64,000 bases of DNA from Curtobacterium sp. MCLR17_007 (GCF_003234655.2 NZ_CP126271.1:2852001-2916000), one strand, 5' to 3'. Positions 44,273 through 52,929 are shown, numbered from the stretch's first letter. Made by a program: numbers and translations. Notes: generated by a model not told the origin, from the sequence alone.

Positions 44273-45495
44273 GCGGTCGCGACCTTCTCGGCCAGGCGGG
44301 ACAGCGGGTCCTGCAGGGCCTGCACCCGCTGGGAGATCTCGTTGGCGTGCGCGGACTTGGTGGCGTCGGTCCAGCTGTCGAACCCACCGGGGGCTCCGGC
44401 GTTCCGGAAGCCGTCCATCAGGGTGTTCGTGGCGTCGAACTGCGTGCTGATCTGCTTGGTCAGGGTCGGGTCGAGCTTGGTCAGCCCCGGCTTGAGGTAC
44501 GCGAAGGCCTGGCGGGCGCCCTCGACGTTCGCGGCGAGGTCGACCAGGTCGATGTGGCTGTACGCCTCTTCCTCGCCCGAGATCTTGTTCGACTGGACCT
44601 CTTCGAGCAGACCGGCGGCACCGTTCGCCAGGTCCTCGGGCTGGTAGTCGAGCGTCGGCACGAGCTTCGCGAGCAGCTGCACGTCCGTGACCAGCTCGGA
44701 CGCGGTCTTCTTCGTGTCGTCCGTGATCGCACCGTTGGCGAACAGGTCCCGCTCGACGGCGTGGAAGCCGCTCCAGCCGACCGCCGGGTCGAGGTTCGAC
44801 GCGCGCATGTCGATCAGGTAGTCGAGGTTGCCGGCGTTGTCGGTGGCCTTGAAGCCCTTCTTGACGAAGCCGTCGACGTCGCTCTCGACGTGCTCGTAGT
44901 ACGGCCGGGCGTCGGCGTAGTCCTTCTTGGCCGCGTCGAGGTCCCCCGCCTCGACGTGGGTCTGCAGCTGCTTGACGGCCGTGACCATGTCGCTGACCTG
45001 GGCGTCGACGTAGTCCGCGTACCCGGTCGCGCCCTGCTTCAGGAGGGTCGCGGCGCTGCTGTTCGCGGTCGAGGCGACCTTGCCGGTCACGGTGAAGTCG
45101 GTGAGCTCGGTGTCGGCGCCGGGGCAGTACACCTGGTACTTGCCGCCGCCGAGGGTGCTGGTGAACGAGACCGCGGCCAGGCCCGGTGCGAGGTTCTCCT
45201 TCTCGCCGAAGATCCGCTGGTCCTGCAGCAGCTCGACCTCGGTGATCGCGGTCGAGGACTCGTTCTTGACCGTGAAGGTGACGGGGCCGGCCGGGACCTT
45301 CGTGGTCGACACGGCGCACTTGTCCGAGCCGTCGTTCGTCAGCGTGATCGCGACGCGGGCGACCTTGCCCGAGGCCGACGGATCGTCCGTCGCCGAGGAC
45401 GGGTTCGCGGCGCAGCCGGTCAGGGCCAGCGCGGTCACGACGCCGATCGCGCCCAGGATGGTGAGGGGTCGGACGGTTCGCTCAACGAACGGCAT
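44269..45495 (-). CDS. efeO: EfeO iron-binding lipoprotein
   Basis: A 408-residue lipoprotein: signal LTILGAIGVVTALALTGC, lipobox LTGC. An N-terminal cupredoxin-like domain (VPAGPVTFTVKNESSTAITEVELL...YCPGADTE) is followed by the M75 peptidase-like EfeO domain with ARPYYEHVE (HxxE-type) and GFHAVERDLF. It binds ferrous or ferric iron outside and delivers it to EfeU. Its start overlaps the end of efeU by 14 bp. Confidence 0.94.
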   Translation of the reverse strand: MPFVERTVRPLTILGAIGVVTALALTGCAANPSSATDDPSASGKVARVAITLTNDGSDKCAVSTTKVPAGPVTFTVKNESSTAITEVELLQDQRIFGEKENLAPGLAAVSFTSTLGGGKYQVYCPGADTELTDFTVTGKVASTANSSAATLLKQGATGYADYVDAQVSDMVTAVKQLQTHVEAGDLDAAKKDYADARPYYEHVESDVDGFVKKGFKATDNAGNLDYLIDMRASNLDPAVGWSGFHAVERDLFANGAITDDTKKTASELVTDVQLLAKLVPTLDYQPEDLANGAAGLLEEVQSNKISGEEEAYSHIDLVDLAANVEGARQAFAYLKPGLTKLDPTLTKQISTQFDATNTLMDGFRNAGAPGGFDSWTDATKSAHANEISQRVQALQDPLSRLAEKVATA

Positions 45496-47071
45496 GGGCG
45501 GTGCTCCTTGTCGGGTCCCCGGCGGGTGGTCCGCGGGCGGGGACGGGTACGGGGTCGTGGTGCGCGGGTGCAGCCAGACGGCGACGGTCGCGCAGGGCGA
45601 GGCCGAGCTGCGCTGCTGCGGCCACGCCCAGGGCGATCGGCAGCCAGGCGCTCCAGAGCGCGAGTTCGGCGGAGCGGGTCTCGCCGGCAGCCACCGCGGT
45701 GGCCGTGCGCTGCACGCGGGCGGCCGGCACCGCGAAGGCGGTGCGGTCGATCGACGTGGTGCGTGCGGACGGGAGGCCCCCACCCCGCAGCGTCAGCACC
45801 GAGCGCTGGGTGCTGGTCGCGTCCAGGACCCCGCCACCGACCGACCAGAGAGTGGTCGTCGTCGAGACGGACCAGGTGGCCCGGAACGGGCCGGGGTTCG
45901 TGGAGGGCGAGATGCCGACGGGCACACGGCCGAAGACCCCGACCAGGTCGTCGAGCGTCAGCGAGGCTGGCTGGCCGTCGGACCCGTCGTCGGTGGTGGA
46001 CCGCCACCGGTCGGCAGCGACCCCGGCGCGGCTGACGGACCGGTGGGCCGACGCCGGGAAGTCGACACGGGCCTCCCGTCCGTGTCCTCGGGTGCGGAGG
46101 ACCGCAGCCTGCCCGTGGACCTCGGCCGACACTGACGTCTGGTCCCCGGTCGCCGACACGGTCGACGGGACGAGCAGGCCGCCGGTGGGGACGGCGAGCG
46201 CCAGCACGGCTGCTGCGACGGCGAGGACGGCTGCGATGCTCCCGCGGACCACGGGGACGCGTGCGGGGGCGGGTCGCCAAGCGCGCGGCCACAGGGAGAT
46301 CGCCAGGACGGGCACGACGTAGAGCACCCAGCCGAGGACCTCGATCACGCGGGGGTCCGGCGGGATGCCGAGCACGCCGGTGACCAGGGCTCCCTGCACC
46401 GAGCCGTTCGGGGCGAGCCAGTTCAGGTCGACGGTGCGCTGCTGGCCGATGACGACCCACCCGGCCTCGTGGGCCCGGCGGAGGACGGTCAGGACCAGGC
46501 CGCCGGCGACGAAGACCAGGAAGACACCCGTCCCGGTGAAGAACTTCGCCAGGTTCATCCGGACGCCGCCGGTGTAGATGCCGTACCCGACGGCGACCGC
46601 GGCGGCGATGCCCACGACGGCGCCGAGGGCTGCGAGTCCGGTGTCGCTCGACGCCTGGAACGTGGCGAGCAGGAAGACCGAGGTCTCGAAGCCCTCCTTG
46701 AGCACCGCCAGGAACGCCATCCCCGCCAGGGCCCAGGCGGTCCCGCGGCCGAGCGCCTCGGTCGCACTCGCCTCGAGCTCCTTCGTGAGGTGCCGCGCGT
46801 GCGTGCGCATCCAGACGATCATGCCCGTGACGAAGACGACCGCGACGATGCCGATGACCGCCTCCATGCCCTCCTGCTGCGCCTGGGGCAGGGCCTGTTC
46901 GACGGCCTGCAGGCCGAAGCCGACCGCGATGCTCAGCGCGACCGCGACGCCGACCCCGAGCCACATCGGCGCGAGCGGGGCACGGTTGCGGCGCAGGAAC
47001 GCGGCGATGATGCCGACGATGAGCGTGGCTTCGAGGCCTTCACGGAGACCGATGACGAGGGTGACGAGCAT
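45482..47071 (-). CDS. efeU: EfeU ferrous iron permease with a large C-terminal extension
   Basis: A 529-residue membrane protein. Residues 1-265 form the normal EfeU/FTR1 core with its iron motifs REGLE (10-14) and KEGFE (125-129). Usual members stop near 280. Here an additional span (about 277-294) is followed by about 180 residues of probable extracytoplasmic sequence beginning PSTVSATGDQTSVSAEVHGQ, and a final span ALWSAWLPIALGVAAAAQLGL with a basic tail. The extension may replace a separate accessory domain. The ATG at 47071 lies just downstream of an iron box. The gene overlaps efeO by 14 bp. Confidence 0.9.
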   Translation of the reverse strand: MLVTLVIGLREGLEATLIVGIIAAFLRRNRAPLAPMWLGVGVAVALSIAVGFGLQAVEQALPQAQQEGMEAVIGIVAVVFVTGMIVWMRTHARHLTKELEASATEALGRGTAWALAGMAFLAVLKEGFETSVFLLATFQASSDTGLAALGAVVGIAAAVAVGYGIYTGGVRMNLAKFFTGTGVFLVFVAGGLVLTVLRRAHEAGWVVIGQQRTVDLNWLAPNGSVQGALVTGVLGIPPDPRVIEVLGWVLYVVPVLAISLWPRAWRPAPARVPVVRGSIAAVLAVAAAVLALAVPTGGLLVPSTVSATGDQTSVSAEVHGQAAVLRTRGHGREARVDFPASAHRSVSRAGVAADRWRSTTDDGSDGQPASLTLDDLVGVFGRVPVGISPSTNPGPFRATWSVSTTTTLWSVGGGVLDATSTQRSVLTLRGGGLPSARTTSIDRTAFAVPAARVQRTATAVAAGETRSAELALWSAWLPIALGVAAAAQLGLALRDRRRLAAPAHHDPVPVPARGPPAGDPTRSTAHAVR

Positions 47072-47074
47072 GAC

Positions 47075-47093
47075 GTAGGCAAGGCTAGCCTTA
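47075..47093 (-). promoter_or_regulatory. DtxR/IdeR-type iron box of efeUOB
   Basis: GTAGGCAAGGCTAGCCTTA matches the iron-box consensus at 14 of 19 positions and contains the perfect palindrome AAGGCTAGCCTT. It starts 4 bp upstream of the efeU ATG, and a TAGCCT -10-like hexamer lies within it, 10 nt from the start codon. Confidence 0.82.
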
Positions 47094-47131
47094 CTTCCGG
47101 GCTTCCGTCGAGCACGGCGGCGTGGGGTTGG

Positions 47132-47902
47132 ATGGTTCTCATGAACCTGCTCTCGGCGGACGGTCTCGCCGCCGTCACGAACGTGCTCGATCTGGCCGGG
47201 GTCTTCGCGTCCGCGCTGCTCGGGGGCGCAGTGGCCCGGACGATGGACTTCGACCTGTTCGGGTTCCTGGTCGTCGGGTTCGTCTCGGGGCTCGGCGGCG
47301 GCATGCTCCGCGACGTCCTGCTGCAGAACGGCCCCCCGGTCGCCCTGACGGACCCGCTCTACCTGCCGGTCGCCGTCGCCGGCGCCCTGGTCGCCTTCTT
47401 CGTCTCCTTCTCGGAGCGGGGCTGGGACCGGTTGTTCACCTTCCTCGACGCCGCGGTCATCGGCTTCTGGGCGGTGGTCGGGGTCCAGCGCACCTTCGAC
47501 GCCGGGCTCGAGTGGCCGGCCGCGATCATCATGGGGACGATCACGGCCGTCGGCGGCGGGGTCGGTCGCGACCTGCTGTTGCGACGCGTCCCGGCGGTGT
47601 TCGGCGGCAACGCGCTCTACGCGTCGGTGGCCGTGGCCGCCTCGGCGGTGATGGTCATCGCATCCGCGCTCGGCTCGCCCACGATCGGGATCGTCGCCGC
47701 CGTGGTGCTCTCGCTCCTGCTGCGCTGGGGTGCTGTGCGGTGGGGCTGGGGTCTGCCGAACGGCCGTGAGTGGCAACCGCAGTCGACGCTCGCTTCGCTG
47801 CTGCGCCGGGGCCGCGGGCTGCGTCCGGACGCCGTCCGGCTGCTCCGACGGCCCGGGCGACGGCACGGTGACGGCAGCGTGCACGCCGACGACGAGCGCT
47901 GA
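47132..47902 (+). CDS. TRIC/UPF0126-family cation channel protein
   Basis: A 256-residue membrane protein with about seven spans and an internal duplication visible in the repeated motifs GLGGGMLRDVLL and AVGGGVGRDLLLR. These glycine-rich kinks are hallmarks of prokaryotic TRIC (UPF0126) channels, which conduct monovalent cations. A 40-residue Arg-rich cytoplasmic tail is longer than usual. The start at 47132 is chosen for spacing to GGGG at 47124; ATG 47141 is possible. It is divergent from efeU, with the iron box in between. Confidence 0.88.
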   Translation: MVLMNLLSADGLAAVTNVLDLAGVFASALLGGAVARTMDFDLFGFLVVGFVSGLGGGMLRDVLLQNGPPVALTDPLYLPVAVAGALVAFFVSFSERGWDRLFTFLDAAVIGFWAVVGVQRTFDAGLEWPAAIIMGTITAVGGGVGRDLLLRRVPAVFGGNALYASVAVAASAVMVIASALGSPTIGIVAAVVLSLLLRWGAVRWGWGLPNGREWQPQSTLASLLRRGRGLRPDAVRLLRRPGRRHGDGSVHADDER

Positions 47903-48266
47903 CCACCCGGGAGTTGTCCCCATCACGCCGACCTGCTTCCCCGCTCCGAGCGCGACGCCTATCATCGAAACCGCCGGGTATCGAGTACCCGGCGCACCTC
48001 ATCCCGGCGTTGTCCCACACGGCGTGTTCCGCACGCCAGGGGGCCCGAATCGACACCGACGCGACCCGAATGCGGCGGTACCGGTCGGAGCAGCGCGGGG
48101 TGTGCAGCCAACGGGGGCTCCACCGCTCCGCGCGGGTTCAGACGCGCGGTGCGGCAGGTCCCGGGCTGCACAGCGCTGACGACACCGAGTGGGACCGGAG
48201 CCCACAGCCCACACGCCTGCCCACCGCCCGACCACCGGGACGGGCACTCATCTGAACCAGGACCAG
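47903..48266. other. 364-bp non-coding gap with one palindrome
   Basis: No gene is supported. A hairpin or operator CGCCGGGTA-tcgag-TACCCGGCG lies at 47972-47994, preceded by TATCAT at 47960-47965, which could be a -10. It may serve the TetR gene that begins at 48267. Otherwise nothing recognised. Confidence 0.55.
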
Positions 48267-48950
48267 ATGCACGACGCCGATGTCCCCGACGACAGCCCGA
48301 CGACCGGAGCGGCCTCGTCCGCTGCTGCGTCGTCCGGGGCTCGACCCGACGACGCGACAGCCACCGGCCCGACCCGGACGCCGCGTGCCGAGGTCCGGGA
48401 GCGGCTGCTGACCGCGGGCGCTGCGGTCTTCGCCGAACACGGTGTGCACGAGGCCCGCCTCGACGACGTCGCTGCGCGCGCGGGCTTCAGCAAGGGCGCG
48501 GTCTACTCGAACTTCTCCTCGAAGGAGGACCTCCTCGCGCAGGTCATGCAGCGCGCGACGAACCTGGTGCTCGGTTCGCTCGACGACCTGGTCAGCGAGG
48601 ACGTCGCCGCGACCGACATCGGTGACGTGGTCCGCACGGCGTTCGGGCGGCACGACCAGAGCGAACAGTTCGCCCTGCTGTCCGAGTTCCGCGGGTACGC
48701 CATCCGGCACCCGGAGTTCCTGCCCGAGTTCGTCCGGCAGCGCCGCGTGCTGCAGGACGGCGTCGCGCGGCTCGTGCACCTGTGGTTCGACGCGCACCCC
48801 GAGGTCGACCCGGGCATGCCGCTCGACGTGCTCTCCGAGGCGCTCATCGGCGCGAACGTCGGTCTCGTGTTCGATGCGCCGGCGCTCGACGGGACGAACC
48901 CCGGCGAGGTCGTCGCCACCCTGGTCGAGGCGGTCATCCGCCAACGGTGA
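48267..48950 (+). CDS. TetR-family transcriptional regulator
   Basis: A 227-residue regulator with a disordered Ala/Ser/Thr-rich N-terminus of about 40 residues, then the HTH domain RERLLTAGAAVFAEHGVHEARLDDVAARAGFSKGAVYSNFSSKEDLLAQV. The C-terminal ligand domain follows. ATG at 48267 has AGGA 4 nt upstream. It has no clear partner: the next genes are convergent and the previous one is 364 bp away. Ligand unknown. Confidence 0.87.
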   Translation: MHDADVPDDSPTTGAASSAAASSGARPDDATATGPTRTPRAEVRERLLTAGAAVFAEHGVHEARLDDVAARAGFSKGAVYSNFSSKEDLLAQVMQRATNLVLGSLDDLVSEDVAATDIGDVVRTAFGRHDQSEQFALLSEFRGYAIRHPEFLPEFVRQRRVLQDGVARLVHLWFDAHPEVDPGMPLDVLSEALIGANVGLVFDAPALDGTNPGEVVATLVEAVIRQR

Positions 48951-48958
48951 CGCCGCGG

Positions 48959-49002
48959 GCGCTCGCGCTGCGGGCGCTGCGTGCGCTCGCGCTGCGGGCG
49001 CT
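48959..49002. repeat. Imperfect tandem repeat, 24-bp period
   Basis: GCGCTCGCGCTGCGGGCGCT occurs at 48959-48978 and again exactly at 48983-49002, directly after the TetR stop codon. It leads into the inverted-repeat element. Confidence 0.75.
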
Positions 49003-49011
49003 CGGTGCACT

Positions 49012-49093
49012 CGGTGCGAGGTTGACCGCCCCGTGAGGGGCATCAGCCTCGCACCACCCGGTCAGCGGCGCACGAACGGGCAACCTCGCACCG
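49012..49093. repeat. Nested inverted-repeat element in a convergent gap (copy 3)
   Basis: Arms CGGTGCGAGGTTG (49012-49024) and CAACCTCGCACCG (49081-49093) are perfect over 13 bp. The GTGCGAGGTTG core is the same as in copy 1 at 16661. A smaller inverted pair CCCC/GGGG (around 49029-49040) lies inside. Between the 3' ends of the TetR and transglutaminase genes. Confidence 0.78.
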
Positions 49094-49170
49094 TGCTCCC
49101 TCGCACCGTGCTCCCTCGCACCGTGCAACCTCGCACCGTGCAACCTCGCACCGTGCTCCCTCGCACCGTG
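49081..49170. repeat. Perfect six-copy tandem array of a 15-bp unit
   Basis: Exactly six consecutive 15-mers: CAACCTCGCACCGTG, CTCCCTCGCACCGTG twice, CAACCTCGCACCGTG twice, CTCCCTCGCACCGTG. Only the first three bases vary (CAA or CTC). The first unit is the right arm of the inverted-repeat element, so the array is an amplification of that arm. It ends 13 bp before the transglutaminase stop codon. Confidence 0.93.
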
Positions 49171-49183
49171 CGTGCCCGACGCG

Positions 49184-51610
49184 CTACGACCGCGCGGGAC
49201 GGCGTCGGCCCCCGTGGGACCATGCCGACGACGGCGTCAGGCTCGGTGGCAGCAGCCGGGAACGCAGCCGCGCGGGCAGGGAGACGGACGCGTCGAGCGC
49301 GGCCCGGGCCTCGCGCAAGACCACCACCAGTCGATCGCCGTCGACGGAACCCGCCGCGGCGTAGCGCTCCTGGTCGATCGCGTCGACGACGGCCTCGAGG
49401 TGCCCGATCACCGTCGGGGACACCGACACCCGCAGCCGCCCGAGGACGGCCCGTGCCGTCCGGGCCACCGCAGCCGCATCGCCCGGTGGTGCGAGTCCCG
49501 GCGCGTACCCGTGGTCGGCCACGTCATCGAGCAGCTCCCGCCATGCGGTGACCGCCGGCGAGCGACCCGCCGCGACGGCCGTCAGTCGTGCCCGGCGTCG
49601 GACAGCGCGCACGAGCCCGGGGGCGAGGAGCACCCCGACCGCGACGAGGACCCCGACCAGCAGCCCCCACGGGCCGTTTCCACCACCGGTCGGCGTCGCC
49701 GCTCCGGCCTCGGCGGACGCCGACGGGGTCGGGGTGGCCGTGGTCGATGGGGTGGCCTGGTCCGGGGCGGGCAGGGGCGTCTCGGGGTCGGCGGCGGACG
49801 GGCTCGCCGAGGGCTGCGGCTCCGTGGTCGCGGCCTCGTCCGAGTCCGGCGTCGGTTCGAACGCCACCCAGCCGGCGCCCTTGATGTAGAGCTCCGGCCA
49901 CGAGTGCAGCTGCCGGTTCGACACGGTGTACTCGCCGTCCTCGGCGGTGCCGCCGGCGCGGTACCCGACGGCGATGCGGGAGGGGATGCCGAGCGTACGG
50001 GCCATCACGGCCATGGCGGACGAGAAGTGCACGCAGTACCCCTCGCGCACCTGCAGGAACTTCGCGACGACGTCCATGCTGTCCCCGTCGTAGCCCTGCT
50101 CCACCGGCGCCGTCTCGGAGTACGTGAACAGGTCGCTGCGGAACCACTGCTCGAGCGAGCGGGCCTGCTCGTACTCGGTCGCCGCGCTGCCGGCGACCCG
50201 CTGTGCCGTGGCCGCGATGCTCTTCGGCAGGTCCTTCGGCAGCTGTCGGTCGGTCCGGAGCTCGGCTGTGGAGGGGGTCGGGTAGCCGCGGCCGTCGAAG
50301 GCCGCCAGGCGGCCCGACGCGTCGACGGCGTCGAGGTACGCGTTCGCGAAGGTCGATGCGCCGTACACCTGGTAGGTGGCGCCCCGGCGGGTGGCGGGTC
50401 CGGTGGAGCGCACGGTGTTCGAGTTGGCCATCCACCGCCACTGGTCGAGCTCGAGGTTGGTCGACTGGGACTCGATCGACACCGCCCCGGCGGGCACCGG
50501 CAGGTAGTTGCTCGACAGCCCGGTGATGCGGATCGTCGCGTCGCCGCGGCTGGCCAGGCGCGGGTTGACCCCGACCGCCCACTGCTGCTGGTCGGCCGTC
50601 GGGGCGTTGCTGGCGTCCGTGACGGTCGGGACCCAGTCGCCGGAACCGAAGTCGTCGAGGTCCGCGAGCTTGAGGTACTCGGGCTGCCCGTCGGACGTGC
50701 GGTAGCGGAACACCTCGAGCTCGTTCGGCCGGCGGAGGTCCTGGCCGAGGTTGAGGAGCGTGCCCGGACGGCCGGGCTGGATGGGCGACTGGATGGCACC
50801 GGTCACCCCGGACAGCCAGCTCGCGTTCAGCGGCACGATCGACGGCAGTCCCACGGCGATGACCAGCGCGACGGCGCCGACGACCGTCGCCGGCAGTGCG
50901 CGTTGGACGGGTCTGACCGAGAGCCAGAGGATCGCGAGGAAGGCCAGACCGGTGACGATCACGAGCCCCGTGCTCGCCGGCGTTCCGGTGACGACGCCGG
51001 GGACGATGAGGATCACGAGCGCCGGGGCCGCGGCGAGCGCTGCGGCCGGGGCGACCGTCGCCAGGAAGATCGACGCCGCGGCGACCCAGGCGATCGCGAC
51101 CGTCACCACCAGACGGATCGCGTCGGTCTGCGGCAGCGGGGCCGGGTTCAGCCGGATCGCGGCGATCGTCTGCCCGAGTGCTCCGTCCCCGTCGATCCAC
51201 CCGAGCGGCTGGATGTCGTTGACGAGTGCCGCGGCGCACGAGCTGGCGATGAGCGTCGCCACGAGGGCGATGAAGCGGACGCCCGGTGGTCGCTGGCGGA
51301 CGGCCAGCACGACGCCGACCAGCACGACGACGATCGCGAGCGCCGAGGTCCACCAGGCGATGCCCTGCACGAGGGGGCGGAACGCGAGTGCCGCGATGAG
51401 CACGGGGACCGGGGCGAGTGCCACGACCCAGGCGGACGGGCCACGGACGGTGTCCTCGCGCTCGAGGATCTCGCGCACGTCCGCCCGACGACGGTCACCA
51501 CCGGCGCGGGCTGCCGGGCCGCCCGCCGCGCCACCGCGCCCGCCCGCCGCGCCACCGCGTCCGCCGCCGGCGCCACCGCGCCCGCCGCGCCCCGTGTCCT
51601 GCGTGGTCAT
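49184..51610 (-). CDS. TgpA-like transglutaminase-domain membrane protein
   Basis: An 808-residue protein. A Gly/Arg-rich N-terminal tail (GRGGRGGAGGGRGGAAGG) and a linker lead to about seven spans (DUF3488 region). An extracytoplasmic transglutaminase-like domain follows, with Cys in REGYCVHFSSAM, His in SNRQLHSWPELY and Asp/Glu in FEPTPDS. A Pro/Thr/Ser linker, one more span and a C-terminal cytoplasmic domain (DUF4129-like) close the chain. It is the last gene of a MoxR-DUF58-transglutaminase operon, a widespread unit of unclear function, perhaps cell-surface protein processing. Start overlaps the previous stop (ATGA). Confidence 0.92.
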   Translation of the reverse strand: MTTQDTGRGGRGGAGGGRGGAAGGRGGAAGGPAARAGGDRRRADVREILEREDTVRGPSAWVVALAPVPVLIAALAFRPLVQGIAWWTSALAIVVVLVGVVLAVRQRPPGVRFIALVATLIASSCAAALVNDIQPLGWIDGDGALGQTIAAIRLNPAPLPQTDAIRLVVTVAIAWVAAASIFLATVAPAAALAAAPALVILIVPGVVTGTPASTGLVIVTGLAFLAILWLSVRPVQRALPATVVGAVALVIAVGLPSIVPLNASWLSGVTGAIQSPIQPGRPGTLLNLGQDLRRPNELEVFRYRTSDGQPEYLKLADLDDFGSGDWVPTVTDASNAPTADQQQWAVGVNPRLASRGDATIRITGLSSNYLPVPAGAVSIESQSTNLELDQWRWMANSNTVRSTGPATRRGATYQVYGASTFANAYLDAVDASGRLAAFDGRGYPTPSTAELRTDRQLPKDLPKSIAATAQRVAGSAATEYEQARSLEQWFRSDLFTYSETAPVEQGYDGDSMDVVAKFLQVREGYCVHFSSAMAVMARTLGIPSRIAVGYRAGGTAEDGEYTVSNRQLHSWPELYIKGAGWVAFEPTPDSDEAATTEPQPSASPSAADPETPLPAPDQATPSTTATPTPSASAEAGAATPTGGGNGPWGLLVGVLVAVGVLLAPGLVRAVRRRARLTAVAAGRSPAVTAWRELLDDVADHGYAPGLAPPGDAAAVARTARAVLGRLRVSVSPTVIGHLEAVVDAIDQERYAAAGSVDGDRLVVVLREARAALDASVSLPARLRSRLLPPSLTPSSAWSHGGRRRPARS

Positions 51611-52929
51611 CGTGTCGCTCCGGTCCCGGCGACGGGGACCACGAGGGTGCGCCAGCCGCCGCGGTCGAGGATCCCGCGCACCACGGGGTCCGGCGGCACG
51701 ATCGTGGCCAGGATCCCGCGGCTGGAACCGTTGGTCGACGAGACGAGCGCTGCGGCCTGTTCCGCCGTGCAGTTGCCCGTGACGACGGCGGTCATGCCGT
51801 GCACGTCCCGTCCGCGGACGTCGGGCAGGACGTCGGTGACGGCGCGGGCGTCGCTGCGCAGGTGCACCTCGGCCAGCCCGACCAGCACGTCGGTCAGGCC
51901 GCCGGCGTCACCCGTGTGCCGCGTGGCGCCGTCAGCGTCGTCCGTGACCAGCACCACGCGCGACGTCCGTGCCGCCAGTGCCCGTGCGACGCTCGCGGCG
52001 ACCACGACGGCGTGCTCGAACGCCGCGTCGCCGCCGAGGTCGCTCAGCTCGGCGAGGTCGTCCCGACCCAGCTGCTGGTACGACTCGCGCCGCACGTCGA
52101 GCGCGATGACGGCCTCGGGTGGCTGCGCCTGGGTCGTCTGCCGGACGTGGAGCTCTCCGCGTCGAGCGCTCTGCGCCCAGTGCACGCGGCGGATCGGGTC
52201 CCCTGGTCGGTAGGGACGGAGTTCGCTGTCGTCGGCGGAGCCACCCTGCCCGACGCGGCCTTCGTCGGCGGAGACCGCCCCGGCGAGCGCGCCGGTGTCC
52301 ACCGCCGACAGCGGGGTCGAGGACGGCACGACCACGACCTCGTCCGGGGCGACGACGGGGCGGTCGATGCGGAGCAGGCCGAACGGGTCCTCGACGCGGA
52401 TGGTCACCGGACCGACGGTCGTGCGCCCGCGGTGCATCGCCAGGGCCTCGACGTCGAACACGGCCGGCGGCACGGACGGGCCGACCTCGACGTACGCCTC
52501 GGCCTCGGACACGCTGGCAAACGCGTCGTCGAGCTGTTCGCGCACGAGCAGGGTCGACCGCGGTCCGAGCGCCATCGTGGCGCCGCGCAGCGTGACCCGT
52601 TCGCGGTAGACCTCACCCACCTGCACCATCGCCCGCGGAGCGACACGGGACCCGCGCAGCGGCGCCGCGACGAGGAACGCCATCACGAACCCCAGGACGA
52701 CGAGCACCAGCAGCAGCAGTCCGGCCGACACGGCGACGCTCGTGGTGGCGACCAACCCGCCGCCGACCAGGCCGATACCGACCGCGATGACGGTCCAGCC
52801 GCGGGCCGTCGGCCGCGGGAACGGCGTCCGTCGCAGTGCCGCGGTCCCCCGGCGGGTCCACCGCGACAGCGTCGAGCGGGCGGCACCCGCTCGGCGCAGC
52901 AACGGCGGGGCCACCGGCGACCGGGCCAT
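51607..52929 (-). CDS. DUF58 domain-containing protein
   Basis: A 440-residue membrane-associated protein. Two spans lie near the N-terminus (WTVIAVGIGLVGGGLVATTSVAVSAGLLLLVLVVLGFVMAFL). The DUF58 signature LRPYRPGDPIRRVHWAQSARRGELHVR follows in the second half, and a vWA-like fold (VIALDVRRESY) after it. DUF58 proteins are partners of MoxR ATPases. The start overlaps the moxR stop by one base and the stop overlaps the next start by four. Confidence 0.92.
   Translation of the reverse strand: MARSPVAPPLLRRAGAARSTLSRWTRRGTAALRRTPFPRPTARGWTVIAVGIGLVGGGLVATTSVAVSAGLLLLVLVVLGFVMAFLVAAPLRGSRVAPRAMVQVGEVYRERVTLRGATMALGPRSTLLVREQLDDAFASVSEAEAYVEVGPSVPPAVFDVEALAMHRGRTTVGPVTIRVEDPFGLLRIDRPVVAPDEVVVVPSSTPLSAVDTGALAGAVSADEGRVGQGGSADDSELRPYRPGDPIRRVHWAQSARRGELHVRQTTQAQPPEAVIALDVRRESYQQLGRDDLAELSDLGGDAAFEHAVVVAASVARALAARTSRVVLVTDDADGATRHTGDAGGLTDVLVGLAEVHLRSDARAVTDVLPDVRGRDVHGMTAVVTGNCTAEQAAALVSSTNGSSRGILATIVPPDPVVRGILDRGGWRTLVVPVAGTGATR

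Noticed and set aside
49081..49170. CRISPR array
   Set aside because: Contiguous 15-bp units without spacers and no cas genes; it is a simple tandem repeat.
48267..49183. Toxin-antitoxin or defence system around the TetR gene and repeats
   Set aside because: No small gene pair, nuclease, helicase or other effector is encoded there; only the regulator and non-coding repeats.
49172..52213. 1013-codon plus-strand open frame opposite the transglutaminase and DUF58 genes
   Set aside because: Shadow of two well-recognised proteins that overlap as ATGA.
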